From the NCBI GenBank assembly GCA_019843655.1, contig JACDQD010000005.1, positions 27,848,954-27,912,953 of the forward strand: a DNA stretch of 64,000 bases, given 5' to 3'. The notes below the pieces were generated by a model, which saw only the letters and a list, made by a program, of their open reading frames with translations, did no database searches and had not been told where the DNA came from. Shown here one piece after another: positions 50,175 through 64,000 of the stretch. The stretch comes from Lethocerus indicus. Its lineage: Eukaryota; Arthropoda; Insecta; Hemiptera; Belostomatidae. Positions within the stretch are counted from its first letter, which is position 1. Each line of letters begins with the position of its first letter. The position numbers and the translations under genes were made by a program.

Positions 50175-53100
50175 GCCGCGGCCCGGTCATCGCATCCGGC
50201 CTATTAACTCACCACTGAATAAGACGGACGTTCTTCATCTTTCATCTACCCCCAACTGCATCGTAATATACGAGCGGGAGTAAATTTCAGAGTATAAAAG
50301 AATATATCTTGTCACCAATAATCATTTGTGGAATAAATATAATGCGTTATTAGACAAATGGAATGGATGAAGAAACCCGAACAAACATATGGGCGAGAAC
50401 ATAGCAATTCGTGGCTGTGATACCATAGATGGAACCTGACTTGTTTAGTGTTGGAAAATTTTACTAGTAAAATAATGTATGTTAATATAGGGGATTATAT
50501 AAATACTGTATAGCAAATCCGTCGTTGGAATTTAAATAATTTTAATTACATTACTAGCAAATTTTAATACTATTTAGAAATTCCCTAATTTTCGTCGAAA
50601 CATCCGAATACATAGCTACTTTCAAATCGTCTTATCGGCGATGTAACAAAACCGAGAAAATCTCAACCTACCGTCCGTTATTACCGGCTCTAGGAAACGT
50701 GACGTTCCTTACTTACGGTCCCGGAGGAAGGAACTATACACATTAGTGAACTAAGTCCAAGTTAGCCGGGGTTAAGAGAGAGAGCGAAAGGGGTAGGCGA
50801 CATCCCGACTATCGATAGGACCGGTGGAATAAAACAGGATACGGGGGCTGGACCAGTGTGTGCGGGCGACGGAGGATGAATTTTCATCAGGGTCGGTCTG
50901 GCGGTGGCGCGCATAGCCTAGCCGGCTAGCCGAGGACGGTCCCCCGCCCAATTTTCATATTCTCGTTAACTCTCCCAGACGAGAGGGAAATAGGAGGGAG
51001 GAGGGATTCGAGGAGGGGGATAAGTGAGGAAGGAAGGAAGCCCGAGGACAGAGATAGAGGTCGGGGCCCGGGACGTGATGTCACCCCCCTCGCCCCGCCA
51101 CCACCACAAATCTCCGACAAATCCACCCCTTAGACAACTGTGCAATTCTCTCTCCCTCCACACCACCCCCTTACACTGTCTCTTTATTCCGGCTAAATCC
51201 CCCGCCCCGCCCACCTCACCGGTCTAGGTGTATAGCCGAACCCCTCCTCACACGCTCCGCCTTTATCCCCGTCTTAACTTTATCTTCTCAAAAGTTTATA
51301 AGTGTAGCCCGGGCTAGTGGCCCCCTCGCCACCTACAAAAAATTGCCCCACGATATTTTCAGAACCGGAGTAAAATGGGGAATGGACGTAGGGCGGCGGG
51401 ATGTTCCGCTTATCGTAGCCCCTCGACCTTTTGAACTGCGATTAAGTTGTTTTTTTAATTCCAAACGGAATATTAATCAGGTACAAGTCCTATAACTAGT
51501 ATTGTAAATTTTGTACTTCCGAGGAACACCCAGAACGAATGAAATTCTATTTACAATCTAATTATGGTTAATTAAAGATTCATTTTGTGCTACTTCCAGG
51601 GGTAAAAACATTTACTCTTTAATTTAACGCTAATTAAAATTAGTCTTATTTTGTACCCCCCTGGCCATAATTCCCGTTTATCCAGAACTGAAACAAAATT
51701 AAATTTTTCCAAACGCAATAGTGGAACAATTTGTTAATCATATTCTTCCCCGAGTTCGTACATTGAATTATTCAATGCGGTAATATATCTGAACCAAATT
51801 ATCATGTTAACAGTGTTCGCTTCGAGGAACACCTCTAAGATCATAGAATACACAACTGCTATGGAAAAGCCGAAACAGATCTAGTACAACACCAAACGAG
51901 GGAAACATCCCAGACAACACACTAGCTATATCATAATTTGACATTGGTAAAGTGTAAACCAATAAACTTTCTCTCCCTAGATGTTACTTCAAAAATGTGA
52001 AAAAAAAGAAATTCCAACGAAGAAAAGCTGTCGGGATAAATTCGATGTACAATATTTAAATGAGATGAAACAGAGTTAATGGTGGCTCGAGATTGGATAG
52101 CGTTCGGCGTAGCGCTCAACCTCAGACGATTCGGAAACTTTTAGATTATAAAAGCGGGCGGGGGGGGAGAGGCTACTTTAAAATGCAATGAAATTTATCC
52201 GCGGGCCCTTCTCGGCACGACCAGTCCCGCCGCCGCTAATTACACTCCCCGAGCTACCGATACAGATAAGGAGACTCCGCCGCGTCCCCCATCACACAGT
52301 CCATAACATCTTCCTACTGATTACAACCTCATTTCCGTTTCTTCTCTCCCCCAACTCTCTCACGAATACGCGCACGAATAAGCTCACGAAACGAAAGAGT
52401 GTGTCAACCCTAAGTGCGCCCTAATCCAAATACCTCGTTCAGAAATGAAAGTTTCTTTTAATAAAATTATAAAACTGAGAAAACCGATAACCTTAAAAAT
52501 AAAGGCTTAAACGGTATCATTTATTACACGTAAATTAGTGCAGAACTAATTTGACCCAGGTAATTTTTCAGGGTGCGTGGTTCGCCACATTCTGATTTTT
52601 TAATTAAATTATTTTCGACTTTCCTAAGAACTTAATCAAACAACGTCTAATCACAATCTACCTACTGTAAACTTACACTTGAAAGAGTTTATACATTTAC
52701 TTGCCGAATTTATGAAATTCAATGTTTTCCTTTAATCACATCTATTCTAGATTATGCGTTCGACTAGCTCTGATGAAATCTTGGAGGTAAATGACTCATC
52801 AAAATTACGAAGTTTATCAAATTATATGTTCTGTGGGGAGATGGTTCGCTAATGAGTATATATTAACAAACATGATAATACGATTAAATATCTAAGAAGT
52901 AATACTATGATAATGATGATAATACTGAGATATTTTTAATTTCCTCCGTATAGACTGAAATGTTACACTGTTCGTAAATTACCTTAAGCTAAAGCAAATG
53001 TTTTAGTGCCCGTAATAGAATTCCGCGTGTGATGGGAATATGGGAAATGATGGAAGTAATTTACACTGTGAGAATTCATGCAGAAGAAGTTGGTGATGTG

Positions 53101-55400
53101 TTATAGAAAATTATACCAGAGTAATTACAGCCGAAATGTTGGTTCTCATTAATTGGGAGCAAGATATTGGGTTACGTCAAACACTGAATAAATCTGATAC
53201 CCTGTTTCAGTTTCCTAAGAAAGAGTTTCCTAAACCGCCACTTATTAAAGAAAGCTCTTTGTGCTCGCATATATGTAAATTATATATATGAAGAGAGTAA
53301 CTTAATATCACGATTAAAATACATTATCTGACATTATCGATTTTCCATTTCGCATTTAAAAACCAGATTATCCTCTAATAAATTCCAGAATCTCTGAAGA
53401 ATCTATACAATTTTTGGGGGAACGACAGAACTAGAGTGTTGATCTTTGTTCACATAGTTTTTTTTTTAAAGTAATGCTTTTGGCACAATTTAGTTGTAAT
53501 ATATGTAAGCAAAACTTCCGGTTTTTTCTATCATTGATTAAGTCTTCCTCAGGATTTCATTTCGTGGCTCATAGTGCATTTGCGGTTGTGTACAATTATT
53601 CATCTGATTTTATGATCGGGCACACAACTTTTAACGGACGTAAAACAAGCGCATAGTGTGTGTTTATCTATTAGGATGTTGAAGGGTGGAATAGGGAATG
53701 TGTAATTGCATCGTGTGACACTCAAGCCCATTGAGATACTGGCCAGACGGTGATGATGATGATGTTGATGACGATGACGAGGAGGATGACACATGAGACC
53801 TGAACCGACCGGTCGTCCGGGCACTATAGCAAGCCACCACCGCCACTACCACTAGTCAATGTCATTATTGTCTTGACTAAACTGTCTTCTCTATATGATT
53901 GATCATCGACCAATTTTACACCTGTAATATTGCTGACAACATATTCCGGCTAAACAATAAACGGTAAGCGCGGCAATGCACAAATACATTCCGGCTTACC
54001 AGCACGTTCAGATTCCAAAGAGGGGTACTAAAATTTCGACAAAAGCAAATGTCACCATTATAAACCAAAAAAAGGAGAGCAGTGCATTGTGTGAACACAA
54101 TGTGAACACACTGTTATTGTTTATTTATGCAGGAAATATTTCGGTAAAGAAGAACTTTAATTTTCCCTAACAACAATCCCTGGATATAGGTTTAACGCGA
54201 TTTCCAGACGCGCAACTTTATTTCCATCTATTTAAGAAAGGTATGAATAAGTCAATTGTGTGGTGGGATCAGAATCACACGCAAATCTGGGCCAGGAAAT
54301 GTGATTTATTCGAATTCGACGTAATAATTCAACGCAGGAGACACAGGCCCAGTATCTTTGTATGGGCCTTCCGGAAATCCGTACGTGACATCTGATGTAC
54401 TGAGTGCAGTCTCACAAAATTTCTGATGCTACGACATCCTTTAGGGATTCTCCAGTTCATGGTGGGCGCCAGGCGATGGGGCGTGGGGACATTGTTCGGT
54501 GGGCATTCATGTAAACAGGGCAAGGCGTCTGTGGCCAAACAACGCGCCCTGGCCCGTTCACAATGCGTCGTCTCCCCCCAGTCACTATCGCTTTTTCTTG
54601 CCGGCGCCTTCTTTCCCAACATCCCTTAGGACTACTACCACTATCTGTATCGCTACTAGCTAGGAGCCAGACTGAAAAAAGGTCAAATACGCGGCTTGAA
54701 GCCGCATCGGCCTATTAATATCCACTCATTAACATCAAATTAACCCAAATGATATTAAGTCCTCTTCATTCGAGGACATCACTTCTGCTAACAGTTTAAA
54801 CAATTAAGAGTTCTGTAAATTATTTAAATTAAAAATTCACCGCCAAAAATTTTAACCGGGATTAAAAATGTACATGGAGGAGATGCAGGTAAAAACAACT
54901 GGTATTTCAGTAACCAGCCATTATGTGACAAGCGATACACGCATGTGTGTGAGACCATTCCCTAATATTAGGATGACGGTTAAATTTGGTGGGAATTACT
55001 CCACGAGATTCTATACCTTACACGAAACCCTCAAACAAACCGATTCGGATACGGAACGTAAAATCCAAAAAGAATATTTATGACTAGGTTGCAGCGGAGA
55101 AAGAGAGAGGGAGAGAGAGAGAGGGACCGGGATTATTACACAGGGGACCGACAGTAAAATCGGGGTTTCCCCGAGGTTTATAGTATCGCGTAGTGTGCCA
55201 CCGTAACATATTAGAAATCAATGCCAAGCGAATAAATAGCCAACGAAACAGAACAGAGAAAAAAAAATCAGCCGAGCGATAGATGGGCGGAGGGGCAGAG
55301 AGTGACCGGAGGACACGACACTGCCATGAATCATGTGCGGGGCCGGCACGCACCGCCCCCGGGGGCAACACTGCTTTATGTTATACTACTATCGCACCGA
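50169..55400. other. Gene-less stretch
   Basis: A GC-rich island at 50760-51420 opens frames in several phases, none recognisable. Most of 51430-54050 is AT-rich. An imperfect GAT/GAC tract lies at 53751-53789 and gives His-rich frames on the minus strand. The segment 54330-54630 is balanced in composition with overlapping opposing frames but no domain I know. Confidence 0.5.
54085..54102. repeat. Perfect hairpin CATTGTGTGAACACAATG
   Basis: Eight-base arms face each other across GA. The sequence GTGAACACA is then repeated in part, giving two direct copies of TGTGAACACA-like sequence within 25 bases. Confidence 0.6.
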
Positions 55401-55442
55401 ACACACACACACACACACACACTCTCTCTCTCTCTCTCTCTC
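55401..55442. repeat. Compound (AC)n(TC)n microsatellite
   Basis: About ten AC units run directly into about ten CT units. The frames at 55283-55496 cross it and are not genes. Confidence 0.95.
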
Positions 55443-58400
55443 CAGCCCTCCCTCCGTCAAGCCAGCCTTATAACCTGTATTGATTTAAATTTATAGCCCA
55501 CTCATTTACATACTAAACGGAGGAAAGGTAGGCGGGGGCCGGCCAACGGGGGGATATACATCAATCAAGATCTGACATTAGATTTGTTGACGGTGACATT
55601 ATTTAACAGTTTTTCCGGTAAATGGAGCACCTCTTACATTACAACTAACATGTTACAACGCGGGTGGGGGGAAAGTCCGGTACGCTAGGACCGCCTCCCC
55701 CCGCCTCCGCTCACTCAATACATACGTTATTTAGTCGGCTGCGCATACAATTACAATACTAAACGAACGCCGGTTACCGAAACGAAATTTGAATTCGGGT
55801 AAATGCGTTATCTGGCGCTCAGTTTTTCTAACTCGATTCTCGTATAAATTTGACGCCGCTCGTCGCCGAGATCCCCTAAAACCGGCCCGGGCTAAAATAT
55901 AATCGAATATCGACCCTAAGCGGAACGTTACCCGGGCAACATTCTAACAGGTAGAATATGAGACTAGGTTTTAAGTTTAAAAATACATAATTTACATTCC
56001 TGCTTCAGAAAAAAAATGTTTGTGACGTTTATTAATGCTCCTACTTCGAACTCAATGTTCCGGTAAATTTATCTCCTGTCGAACGCTCGATCCTATGCTA
56101 TAACGGTTTCAAGTCCCAACAAGCATCAGTAGTATTCCGTTATCAACACTCTCGGTATAAAAATCTTAGATTTCACATTTATGTAAAACAATTAGCCATC
56201 TACCACAAGGAGAAAGTATTGTTAATTTTGAACTGAATATCGATGTATTTTATATAATGTGTATATACCCGTTTCTATAGCTAATTTTGGAGTCCTAGAT
56301 ACATACTCTGAAAAACCAATTCTAACTTTGCCTTAAGAAAAATGACAACAAAGGAAAAATAAAGCTGCTAGAATAACAATGGTGTCGTGACCGGCACGCG
56401 AATTATAATTACAATCTTATACAGGGAATCATTAATTTGGGCAAATAAACGCGCAATTCAGACCGTTCGTCGCGGCGGAAATGTTAACTCTGAATATTAT
56501 TTAGGAAAGGATCGGCATGAATAATTCAATGGGCTGAGGGTGCTCCGAATACGACGTCTCGTTCGGCTTGTTTTATCGAGGGTGCATTCAACTAGTCGCT
56601 TAGCTCTAAGATAAAGAAAACAACCGAGACATTAGGTTGTCTTCTGTCGATAATTTAATAGGTTATACGGGTTGTCGACAACTTTACACCATGGAGACGA
56701 AATGTGCGGGTTCATTAAACTCTTGTAAGAATGATTATTTTCTCATATTAGAGACCACAACATCCTAGTAGGGTTTTTATGAGTTTTATTACATCTAATG
56801 ATAAGGAAAATCAATCTATATTGGCAAATTTAAAATCTTTAATCCTCAATAATTACTACTTTTTTTAGTTCAATCAGCGACAATTAGTTTTAATAATGAA
56901 CGTATGAACTAATTTATTTCCACCTTGTTGATCATGCTCTCCGTTGGTTCCTCCCCTTGCAACGTCGTTAGGGATACTTTTCCTCTTTTCCCAGCAAATC
57001 ACCCTATCCTTGCCCCACCACATGAAGGCGTTTGCGTTGTCTACTAACGGTGGAAGGAACCTCGTAGAGGGAAACCTTAATCCACTTGTACGGAGATAGT
57101 GGACGGGAAACCCCCTTCCTTCGAATACCCCAGAGAGGAATTTCCTTGTAAGGCTACGCGAAATGCACACTTGTAGGCCTAATGAAATTTCATAATATGC
57201 CCAAACACCCTGGAACCAACAGCCTCAACTGAACCACGGATACCTTACCGTATTGCACTCCAACAACGGTTAGAAATATAATTCTTCATTAATAACTAAA
57301 ACCACCACCGAAATTATTTATGGGTTCGTAACATTTCTGTACCTGCGGTTTCTAGATGTTTCACTTTCAAAGTTTCTGATGGAACAACTGTATCACACTA
57401 ACTGAACACATAATTGCACTAACCTGTACCTGAAAAAAAAATATAAATACAAATAAACGAAAAATTTAAAAAAATCATAAAATCACAAAAAAATATAAAA
57501 GGGGTTTAGCTTTTGACACGACCGCAGTGGAGAGGGCGTTTTTGAGGAGTGAGTGGAGCTATGGGTTTTCCCAACTCTTATGTGTCAACCTTGCCCAGGG
57601 TTCGTACTAATATACTAATAATGTTGCATCGTTTCAAATTTACTCTATGTACCACCGGTTCCTTCAAACTTCCCCACCACTATGGCCATGTCATAGGAAT
57701 TTGTTCCAAAATGAGAAAATTAAAATCAAATAATAGTAGAAACAGATAATAATAAGATTAAAATAATAATATAATAAGTAAATTTGATAAGTAAAAAACC
57801 TGTGATAAAAACGATTTCATGCCATATACAGTATGAAGCTGGTAGATGATATTACCTTCGCAAATTACAAGCCCGAAATATTTTAAAAATAATTGGTCAA
57901 TACATTTTGTAATAGTCAAAATAGGAATTAGTTAAAATTATTGGAAATTAGAAAAGTAGGCAGGTAGAAAGTCTCATGGCCAGGTGAAATAAAACTTTTA
58001 TCCGTATCATGTCCAAACAATATTTAACTAAATAATATATTCATTCTATTAAAACAAAAAAACTCAAAAATTGGTGACGCGGTTAAATGCAGAGGCAGAC
58101 TGAAACTCCACAATGAAATCCCACAACTAATCAAGCCACTGAAAGTTTTGATAGGTTGAATAAAGAAAAGTACGAGAGGATTACAAAAATAAATATTCAT
58201 TCAATTGCATTAAAAAAAAGCCTTTTGAAATTTTTATGCGCTCGATATTTCAGCCCAGGGCTTGACACAAACTTCCCCGAAGAATATCTCCTTAGTTAAA
58301 AAGATAAAATAACGTTACGTTAACCTGGTAATTCAGAAGACAAAATCATTCGGACAACTCTGAGATAAAAAAGAATTACGGACGTAAATGAATTAATGAC

Positions 58401-58898
58401 ATTTAGTAAATTGGGACAATAATTATGCAAGCGTGTTTGTTAAATAAAAACAATTATAGAGCCAGAGACATAATTCTGCGGGTTTCTCCTCAAAATCAAA
58501 GCATTTAAAAATAACACTTTTAAATAAAAAGAATATTTCCTCTGTGTAGGTAGTATAAATCAGACAACACTGCCCGTTTCAGGAATATTCATACTTTATC
58601 ATTAAGACAGATGATAAACGTATAATTTACGAAATGTCAAGTGTAGTAGAATAAGTACACGCGGTGAAAGCATAAAAAGGAATCCGTTTGTGGGAAAGGG
58701 CTATACAAGATAATTAAAGTTTATATGGCGTACACAGTACAACGTTAGCATTATATTAGTATACATATCCAAGAATATGACTAGTGGAGGGAGGAAGATA
58801 TGTAAAGTTCTAGACATATCACAGATATTAAAAATATAATTTAAGGGTTATACGTTTCCAAACGGGTCCCACGTGGTGTCTGAAAATTCTTATAACAC

Positions 58899-58917
58899 TT
58901 ATGCATGGAATGCATAA
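58899..58917. promoter_or_regulatory. Inverted TTATGCAT pair
   Basis: TTATGCAT and ATGCATAA face each other across GGA, giving a perfect 8+3+8 inverted repeat. ATGCAT-containing palindromes are typical of homodimeric POU or homeodomain sites. Function is inference. Confidence 0.3.
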
Positions 58918-59467
58918 ATAAATATAAAGAACCAAGGTGAAAATAAAGAAATTAATAGAAAATCTCCTCGTCATGTTTGGAGTCATTGAGTGTAATACCG
59001 AGTTATGTATCGAAAAATGTGCGATATAGTCCTCTCTTTCTCCTCCCAGAAAAAAAACAGCGCTGAATCAACGAAGAGTGCAGTTTAATGAGGGTGAATC
59101 ACTCAATCGTGGAGCCGATATATCAAGGCGGAGGATGGAAAAAAAACGAAAAAACTAAAACCGGACAATATCTGCGGGTCGTCGATTTTCCTCCTCGTTA
59201 AAGGGGCCCGGGGGTACTTCATTATAGTCAGCCCTGTCACAATCACCGACCGGCGTCCAATCAAACCTCCACTCTCCAATTCTTTCCCCCAGCGGTCTTC
59301 TCCGAAACTTACTAATTGCATAGTGCAATTGTCGGCGCAGGTAACTTACAAATACTGGGATAAAGTTGATCTCCAAGTTCGACCGCGTATCGATGGAATT
59401 AACGGCGGGGTATTTCTATGTTACGATTCCTGTAGTTGAAATAACGTACAGTGAGGTTCGGGACGAG

Positions 59468-59470
<3 letters not shown>

Positions 59471-59515
<45 letters not shown>
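59471..59515. repeat. (AT)22 microsatellite
   Basis: An uninterrupted AT tract of 45 bases seen directly. Confidence 0.95.
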
Positions 59516-59516
<1 letters not shown>

Positions 59517-60136
59517 CATTTCATTCCTAATTATATAATTACTAATAAAGAGTAGATTAAATGAAATTATTTCCGGATTAACGGATATATTGATTTCTTT
59601 AAGTTTCTGCTCAGAATCCCGTGAGGTAAGGTGGCAATAGCCTCGACAATGTGATTGATTGAGCTTTTTCTACGAGTGAATCTGTAGTAGCTAAGGGGCC
59701 GCAAACTGACTCACGAACACAAAAAGAATACTTTCGTTGGACGCAAGTATAATATATTTATAAGGATCAGTCGAACAGAAACACCGTAGAGTCTACAGCC
59801 CTTGCCAAGGGGCACTCAACAAAGGATTTAATGACAATGGGATAGTCTTTGTTCTCCAAATAAGCTGGATCCATGAGCCAAGACTATTGCGTTTATTATG
59901 TTTAATGTCTTTGTTATTATTTAGTAGAACTAAAATTTAGAATCTACAATTAGTCGTTACTATTAAATATGTATCCACAATAAATTGTATATTTTTTGTC
60001 CCGCTGTTTTCTGCAGTAGTTTACTTTGCTTAGAAATGGCATCAATCGAAGTTCAATAAGTTTTTGGCCGATGAAACGTCAACGGTATAGAGTTTAATCG
60101 GTTTCTATCTTGGCCGGTAGTGTATCGGGCTACAGT

Positions 60137-60152
60137 TTTAATTTAAATTAAA
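60137..60152. repeat. Perfect 16-bp palindrome TTTAATTTAAATTAAA
   Basis: An AT-only self-complementary sequence. Such palindromes are not rare in AT-rich DNA. Confidence 0.5.
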
Positions 60153-63020
60153 GCAACGGGCAAATAAATGGGAGAGTCCGGTAGTGGATAGACGGGAGGG
60201 GACGGTCGGTGTGGGTTCGGGAGAGGTGACGGGTAATGAGCCGGCCTCACCCCTATGAATATTCAGGCCATGATGAAAGGGCTCAGCCGCCCCATCCCCC
60301 TCACCACCGCCACTCTGCCTCCTCCCGGCACCATTTAAACCTTTGCTTTACACTTTACCCGCTTTATTGCGCATACATATACACGCCGGCAAACTAACAC
60401 GGGCCGGCCAGCGCCGTCTGTCACCCCACCTCCTCCGCCGCCACGCCCGCGCCGACGCTGCGTTAACGAAGTGCCGTCATAAAAATGGTTCCTATCGCCG
60501 AATTCGTTGACCGGTGTTATTCAATTTCCCCCGAGCACAAAGGTAACTGTGACTCGAAAACAAAAATTTACGAGAGCGAAATCCGCTGCAGGTAACTGAT
60601 TGAATTACACCCTTTCATAGGCAATAAAATGAACGTAACGCTGATATTTATTAATAGAGAAGCGAATGTTTTTTCGCAATATTTCATTAATTTATTTATT
60701 TTCTAACACATTTATCGGAACCGAGAAATCGATTTTCAATGGTACTAAGGGAGGAGCTCAGTATTCGGAATACTTATTCGGTGGCCTACCCAGAATAAGA
60801 ATAAAAATAAATATCAGTTGTCCGAGATTACCCCTTCGACGGCGCGAATGGACCCACGATGAGGAGGTACGAATCAATTCAGAATGAAAGGTTAATGAAC
60901 CAATCACCAGGCAGTCTTGAGAGCAAAACTTTCACATATGCCATCCAGAAGAGAGAATCGAAAAAAAAAATTAACGTCGATTTGTCATCTGTTAGTAACG
61001 TAATCAGATACTGAGAAGTGTCCAATCAACCCTGTTAACCTGTCTAATCCAGGGAGAGAATTGAAGGCACACGTATTAATGTCAGTGTTGATTTTGTTAC
61101 TAGGAACATTATTATTTTTTAGTATTATTCACTTTACATCTCAACAATGATCACCAAGAAGCAACAGGGTAACTGACCAAGCACTTAACTTCAATTTCTA
61201 TCGACTTTATTGTACTATATCTCCTAGAAAGTATGCAAATATAAAGCAGCATTATCAAACCAGAAAAAAACAACGCGGACTTTCTATTTTAGCGTTACAG
61301 ATAGGTAGGTGTACAGAAATTACAGCCGGATTAAACACAATCGGAATAATTCTGAGCGCCGAGGCGGCCCAAGTCGAGTGGAACAGTCTCGATAAGCATA
61401 AAACATGCCACCCGTCGCTATTATTTATCCGCAGCGTAAAATATTCGCAGTTTTATCGCCGCCAGTGTTTTTAATTAGGGCGATAATTAAACTGAATAAT
61501 AGCCAAATGTGACCGGAGTCCGGGCAACCCAGCCTCCGTCTACACCCTCCGCGCAGACGGCCACATTGCCCACAAACCGAAAACCACCGAATGAGCCGTT
61601 AGCATGCTGGAGACGGCCAACCACGAGAGATCCCATCTTTATGCACAATAATTTTTAAACAGAAGAAAAGATTGCGTGGAGAGATTAAATCTTCGCTGTA
61701 ATAGGCGAAAATTTAAATATATATAAAGCGATAAATAAGACAAATAACTGATGCAATGCAATGCTCAATCCACTATACTGAACACTGCAGAGTAATGATT
61801 TTGAATATGGAAAGGTTCATAATTAAATACCGCAAAGATTATCTGGGTAATTGAACACACGAAATTGTGTTTATAAAGCCAAGTGAGAGTGCTATAAGAT
61901 GTTATGCCAGTTTACATGATATTAATCGACAAATTATGCGTTCAATTCCAACTCAGCCGTCCCGCGACCCATCGGTTATATCCTCTCAATAATAGCTGTT
62001 GTTTGAGGTCGCGTGAACGGCCCCCATCTAGCCAAAGGGGCCACTCGGTACAGGTGAGGGGGCGGGGCAGGGGGCACGGCTCCCTCATTATTTTAATCTA
62101 CCAAATGTTGGTTCTAATTATCTCCGCATAACATCACGACGTCACCGCGTCCCCTCTCTCAGTTCATGACTTCGTCCGACCTGCCGCTTGACATCTGCAA
62201 CGACCGCTGTCCAATACAGTTCGTGCGCTTCGCCGATCATCATTTATAATGGGGGCTCGAATACTTTGTCGAAGCCACTGAAAATTCAACCTAATGAAGT
62301 CTACAAAATTAATGAAGCTTTCGATGCGAAATAAGGTCGCCCGTCAATTTTTATTTTCCTCTGGACATAGCGTCTGGAGATAGTCCCTGATAAAGGTATT
62401 ATATTTATTCACCGAGGGACGTTTCTGCTTTAATATACAATAAATTCTTGAATATGGCCTAGGATTTATATTAAATAAGGAGGTGCAAGGTATGTATATA
62501 TAACTAAAAATGTACACGATAATAATGTATAGTAACTTAAGTGCATCTGCATGAATAGACTGTATAAACATTAGGTCCCACCCAACACAACATGTTGATT
62601 TCAATTCTGGTAACATCATGTATTAGACATATAATCCTGGAGAGTTCACTATGCGGGAATCGTTCCCTTCTATATCTGGCGGTCTCGCCAGCGTTCTAGT
62701 TGCTGTATTATAATATCCCGGTCACTTATTGGTGAATCTCCAAGAAAAGGCAAAAATCCTTCCCCGTTAGGAAATATATAACATACTCTGGACTTCACTC
62801 TCATTTCGAATTGAGGTTTTCAATTAAAGCGAAAGTACTTTTATTTACATTTATGAATATAACTGAAGCACATACGTCGATCCAGACTACCACAAACTCC
62901 ATTTCCATAAATCGAAACTTTGACCTTTTACTAATAATCCACCGGTCCGTAGTATATCCCAGCACGCGTACCGGTTATACTGCTCAATTTACAGGAGCAA
63001 AAAAAAAGACAGAAACGGGA

Positions 63021-63040
63021 GCTTCACGGCCCAGTGAAGC
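63021..63040. repeat. Hairpin GCTTCAC/GTGAAGC
   Basis: Perfect seven-base arms flank a six-base loop (GGCCCA). It is not followed by a T run and no gene adjoins it. Confidence 0.5.
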
Positions 63041-64000
63041 CGCTTTACGAAAACCGTGCGTGCGTTTGGGCCGCAAGGCGTATAAGCCGAATTAAATTAT
63101 AAAAATATATAACGCGAGAACAGGTAACAAAGGAGGAGGGCCCCGGCGCGGGAAGAGGACGTTAATATAAAATCCCGGTGGAAGGAAGGGAGGGGTTGGG
63201 GTTAGGGGTATGAATTTATGCGGTAGTGTATATCAAGAGGGAGAGGGGTAGGGGTAAAAATAATACCGGAGTTGGGTTCCAGGTTTAACCGAATTGATGT
63301 AGAGGCGGAGGGGAGAGGGTCTTGCCGAGGAACATGACAGGGTAAAACATGGCGGGAGGGCGGCCCGGCTAAACACGAGAGCCCGCGCACCGCCCACAGA
63401 TGAACAGCCCGCCTGGTGATATTTTAGTCGGACCCATATTGACGTATTCAATAACATATGCACAAAGGCCCGACGCCCCACGCCCCTCACCACGCACAGA
63501 ACGGCCATTTATGGGCCGCGTCCAAACTCAACGTAAGGGGGATACCAGTTGACGTGCTGGAAAATGTTACCCAACAACGTTTTCAAAAATTGTTACCGGA
63601 TAATACTGTAACCTGAACCTCGATTATTAATAACGGCGGCAGTATTAGGGGGACCTCTAATGGTATTAAGTAGTACAGAACAGTACATGCCAGTGGTTAT
63701 CTGATAAAACTATTATTCCTTTTATAAGTATCGTATTTTTGTATTCGTTTAACTTTATTACGCAAAACAATTGACGGCCATGTACGTTCATAATTATCTG
63801 ACAAAAATAAATTATGGACAGAAAATACCTACCGCCCCGTGTTTCATGCCCGGGACAATCTTTTCAGTTGCTGCCCAATCGGGAAACCCTTTTATGCTGA
63901 TTATTTTATTTTCGACGGATTAAAAAAATTTCGGTGCGACGATATGGGCCACCATGCAGATTTTAATCTACTAAAAGGGGGACCTCTCCTGTTTCTTCAT

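Larger units (their letters stand above)
55443..64000. other. Gene-less stretch
   Basis: No exon of a known family was recognised. The minus frame at 56874-57170 is in balanced sequence but carries no motif I know. GC-rich islands lie at about 60180-60480 and 63130-63530. The rest is AT-rich with an AT microsatellite at 59471 and palindromes at 58899, 60137 and 63021. Confidence 0.5.

Noticed and set aside
53474..53656. Frame with a Cys-x2-Cys pair suggesting a zinc finger
   Set aside because: No matching histidines or further cysteines at finger spacing, and the sequence is AT-rich without splice or family support.
56874..57170. 98-codon minus-strand frame in balanced sequence
   Set aside because: I considered a retroelement fragment, but no reverse transcriptase, endonuclease or zinc-knuckle motif is visible.

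Overview
This is eukaryotic, intron-dominated genomic DNA from an arthropod, probably an insect; the order cannot be told from the sequence. It is AT-rich with scattered GC-rich purine or pyrimidine islands and many dinucleotide microsatellites. It has no bacterial gene organisation, no CRISPR array and no tRNA or rRNA that I can support. Nearly all open frames are short, unrelated to any family I know, or by-products of simple repeats.

The one certain coding element is a 291-base exon on the minus strand (13274-13564). It encodes the first immunoglobulin domain of the LAR-type receptor tyrosine phosphatase (Lar), with both splice sites and phase-1 ends. About 1.5 kb upstream on the same strand (15039-15105) is a short ATG-started frame encoding a textbook signal peptide. 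It would join the Ig exon in the correct phase and produce a LAR-like N terminus, but its 5' splice site is weak, so it remains a candidate. No second Ig exon was recognised between 13273 and position 1, so that stretch is read as at least 13 kb of the following Lar intron.

Layout: 1-13273 is presumed Lar intron and holds a 413-bp foldback MITE with TA target duplication (876-1288), several microsatellites and a paired CACGTGACGT site. 13274-15105 is the Lar Ig1 exon, the short intron and the candidate signal-peptide exon. 15181-15465 is a very long GA tract with an adjoining quadruplex motif, just 5' of that candidate. 15466-64000 has no recognised gene. It is either 5' flank or very long upstream intron of Lar, and contains a 345-bp uninterrupted polypurine tract (18203-18547), octamer-type POU motifs, several near-perfect short palindromes, and more TA, GA, AC and CT microsatellites.

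Biologically the window is best read as the 5' part of a large axon-guidance and synapse receptor gene, with regulatory DNA that cannot be resolved without comparison to related species. I found no convincing evidence of a previously undescribed system. The strongest leads are the Lar 5' exon model and the long triplex- and quadruplex-prone purine tracts around it.
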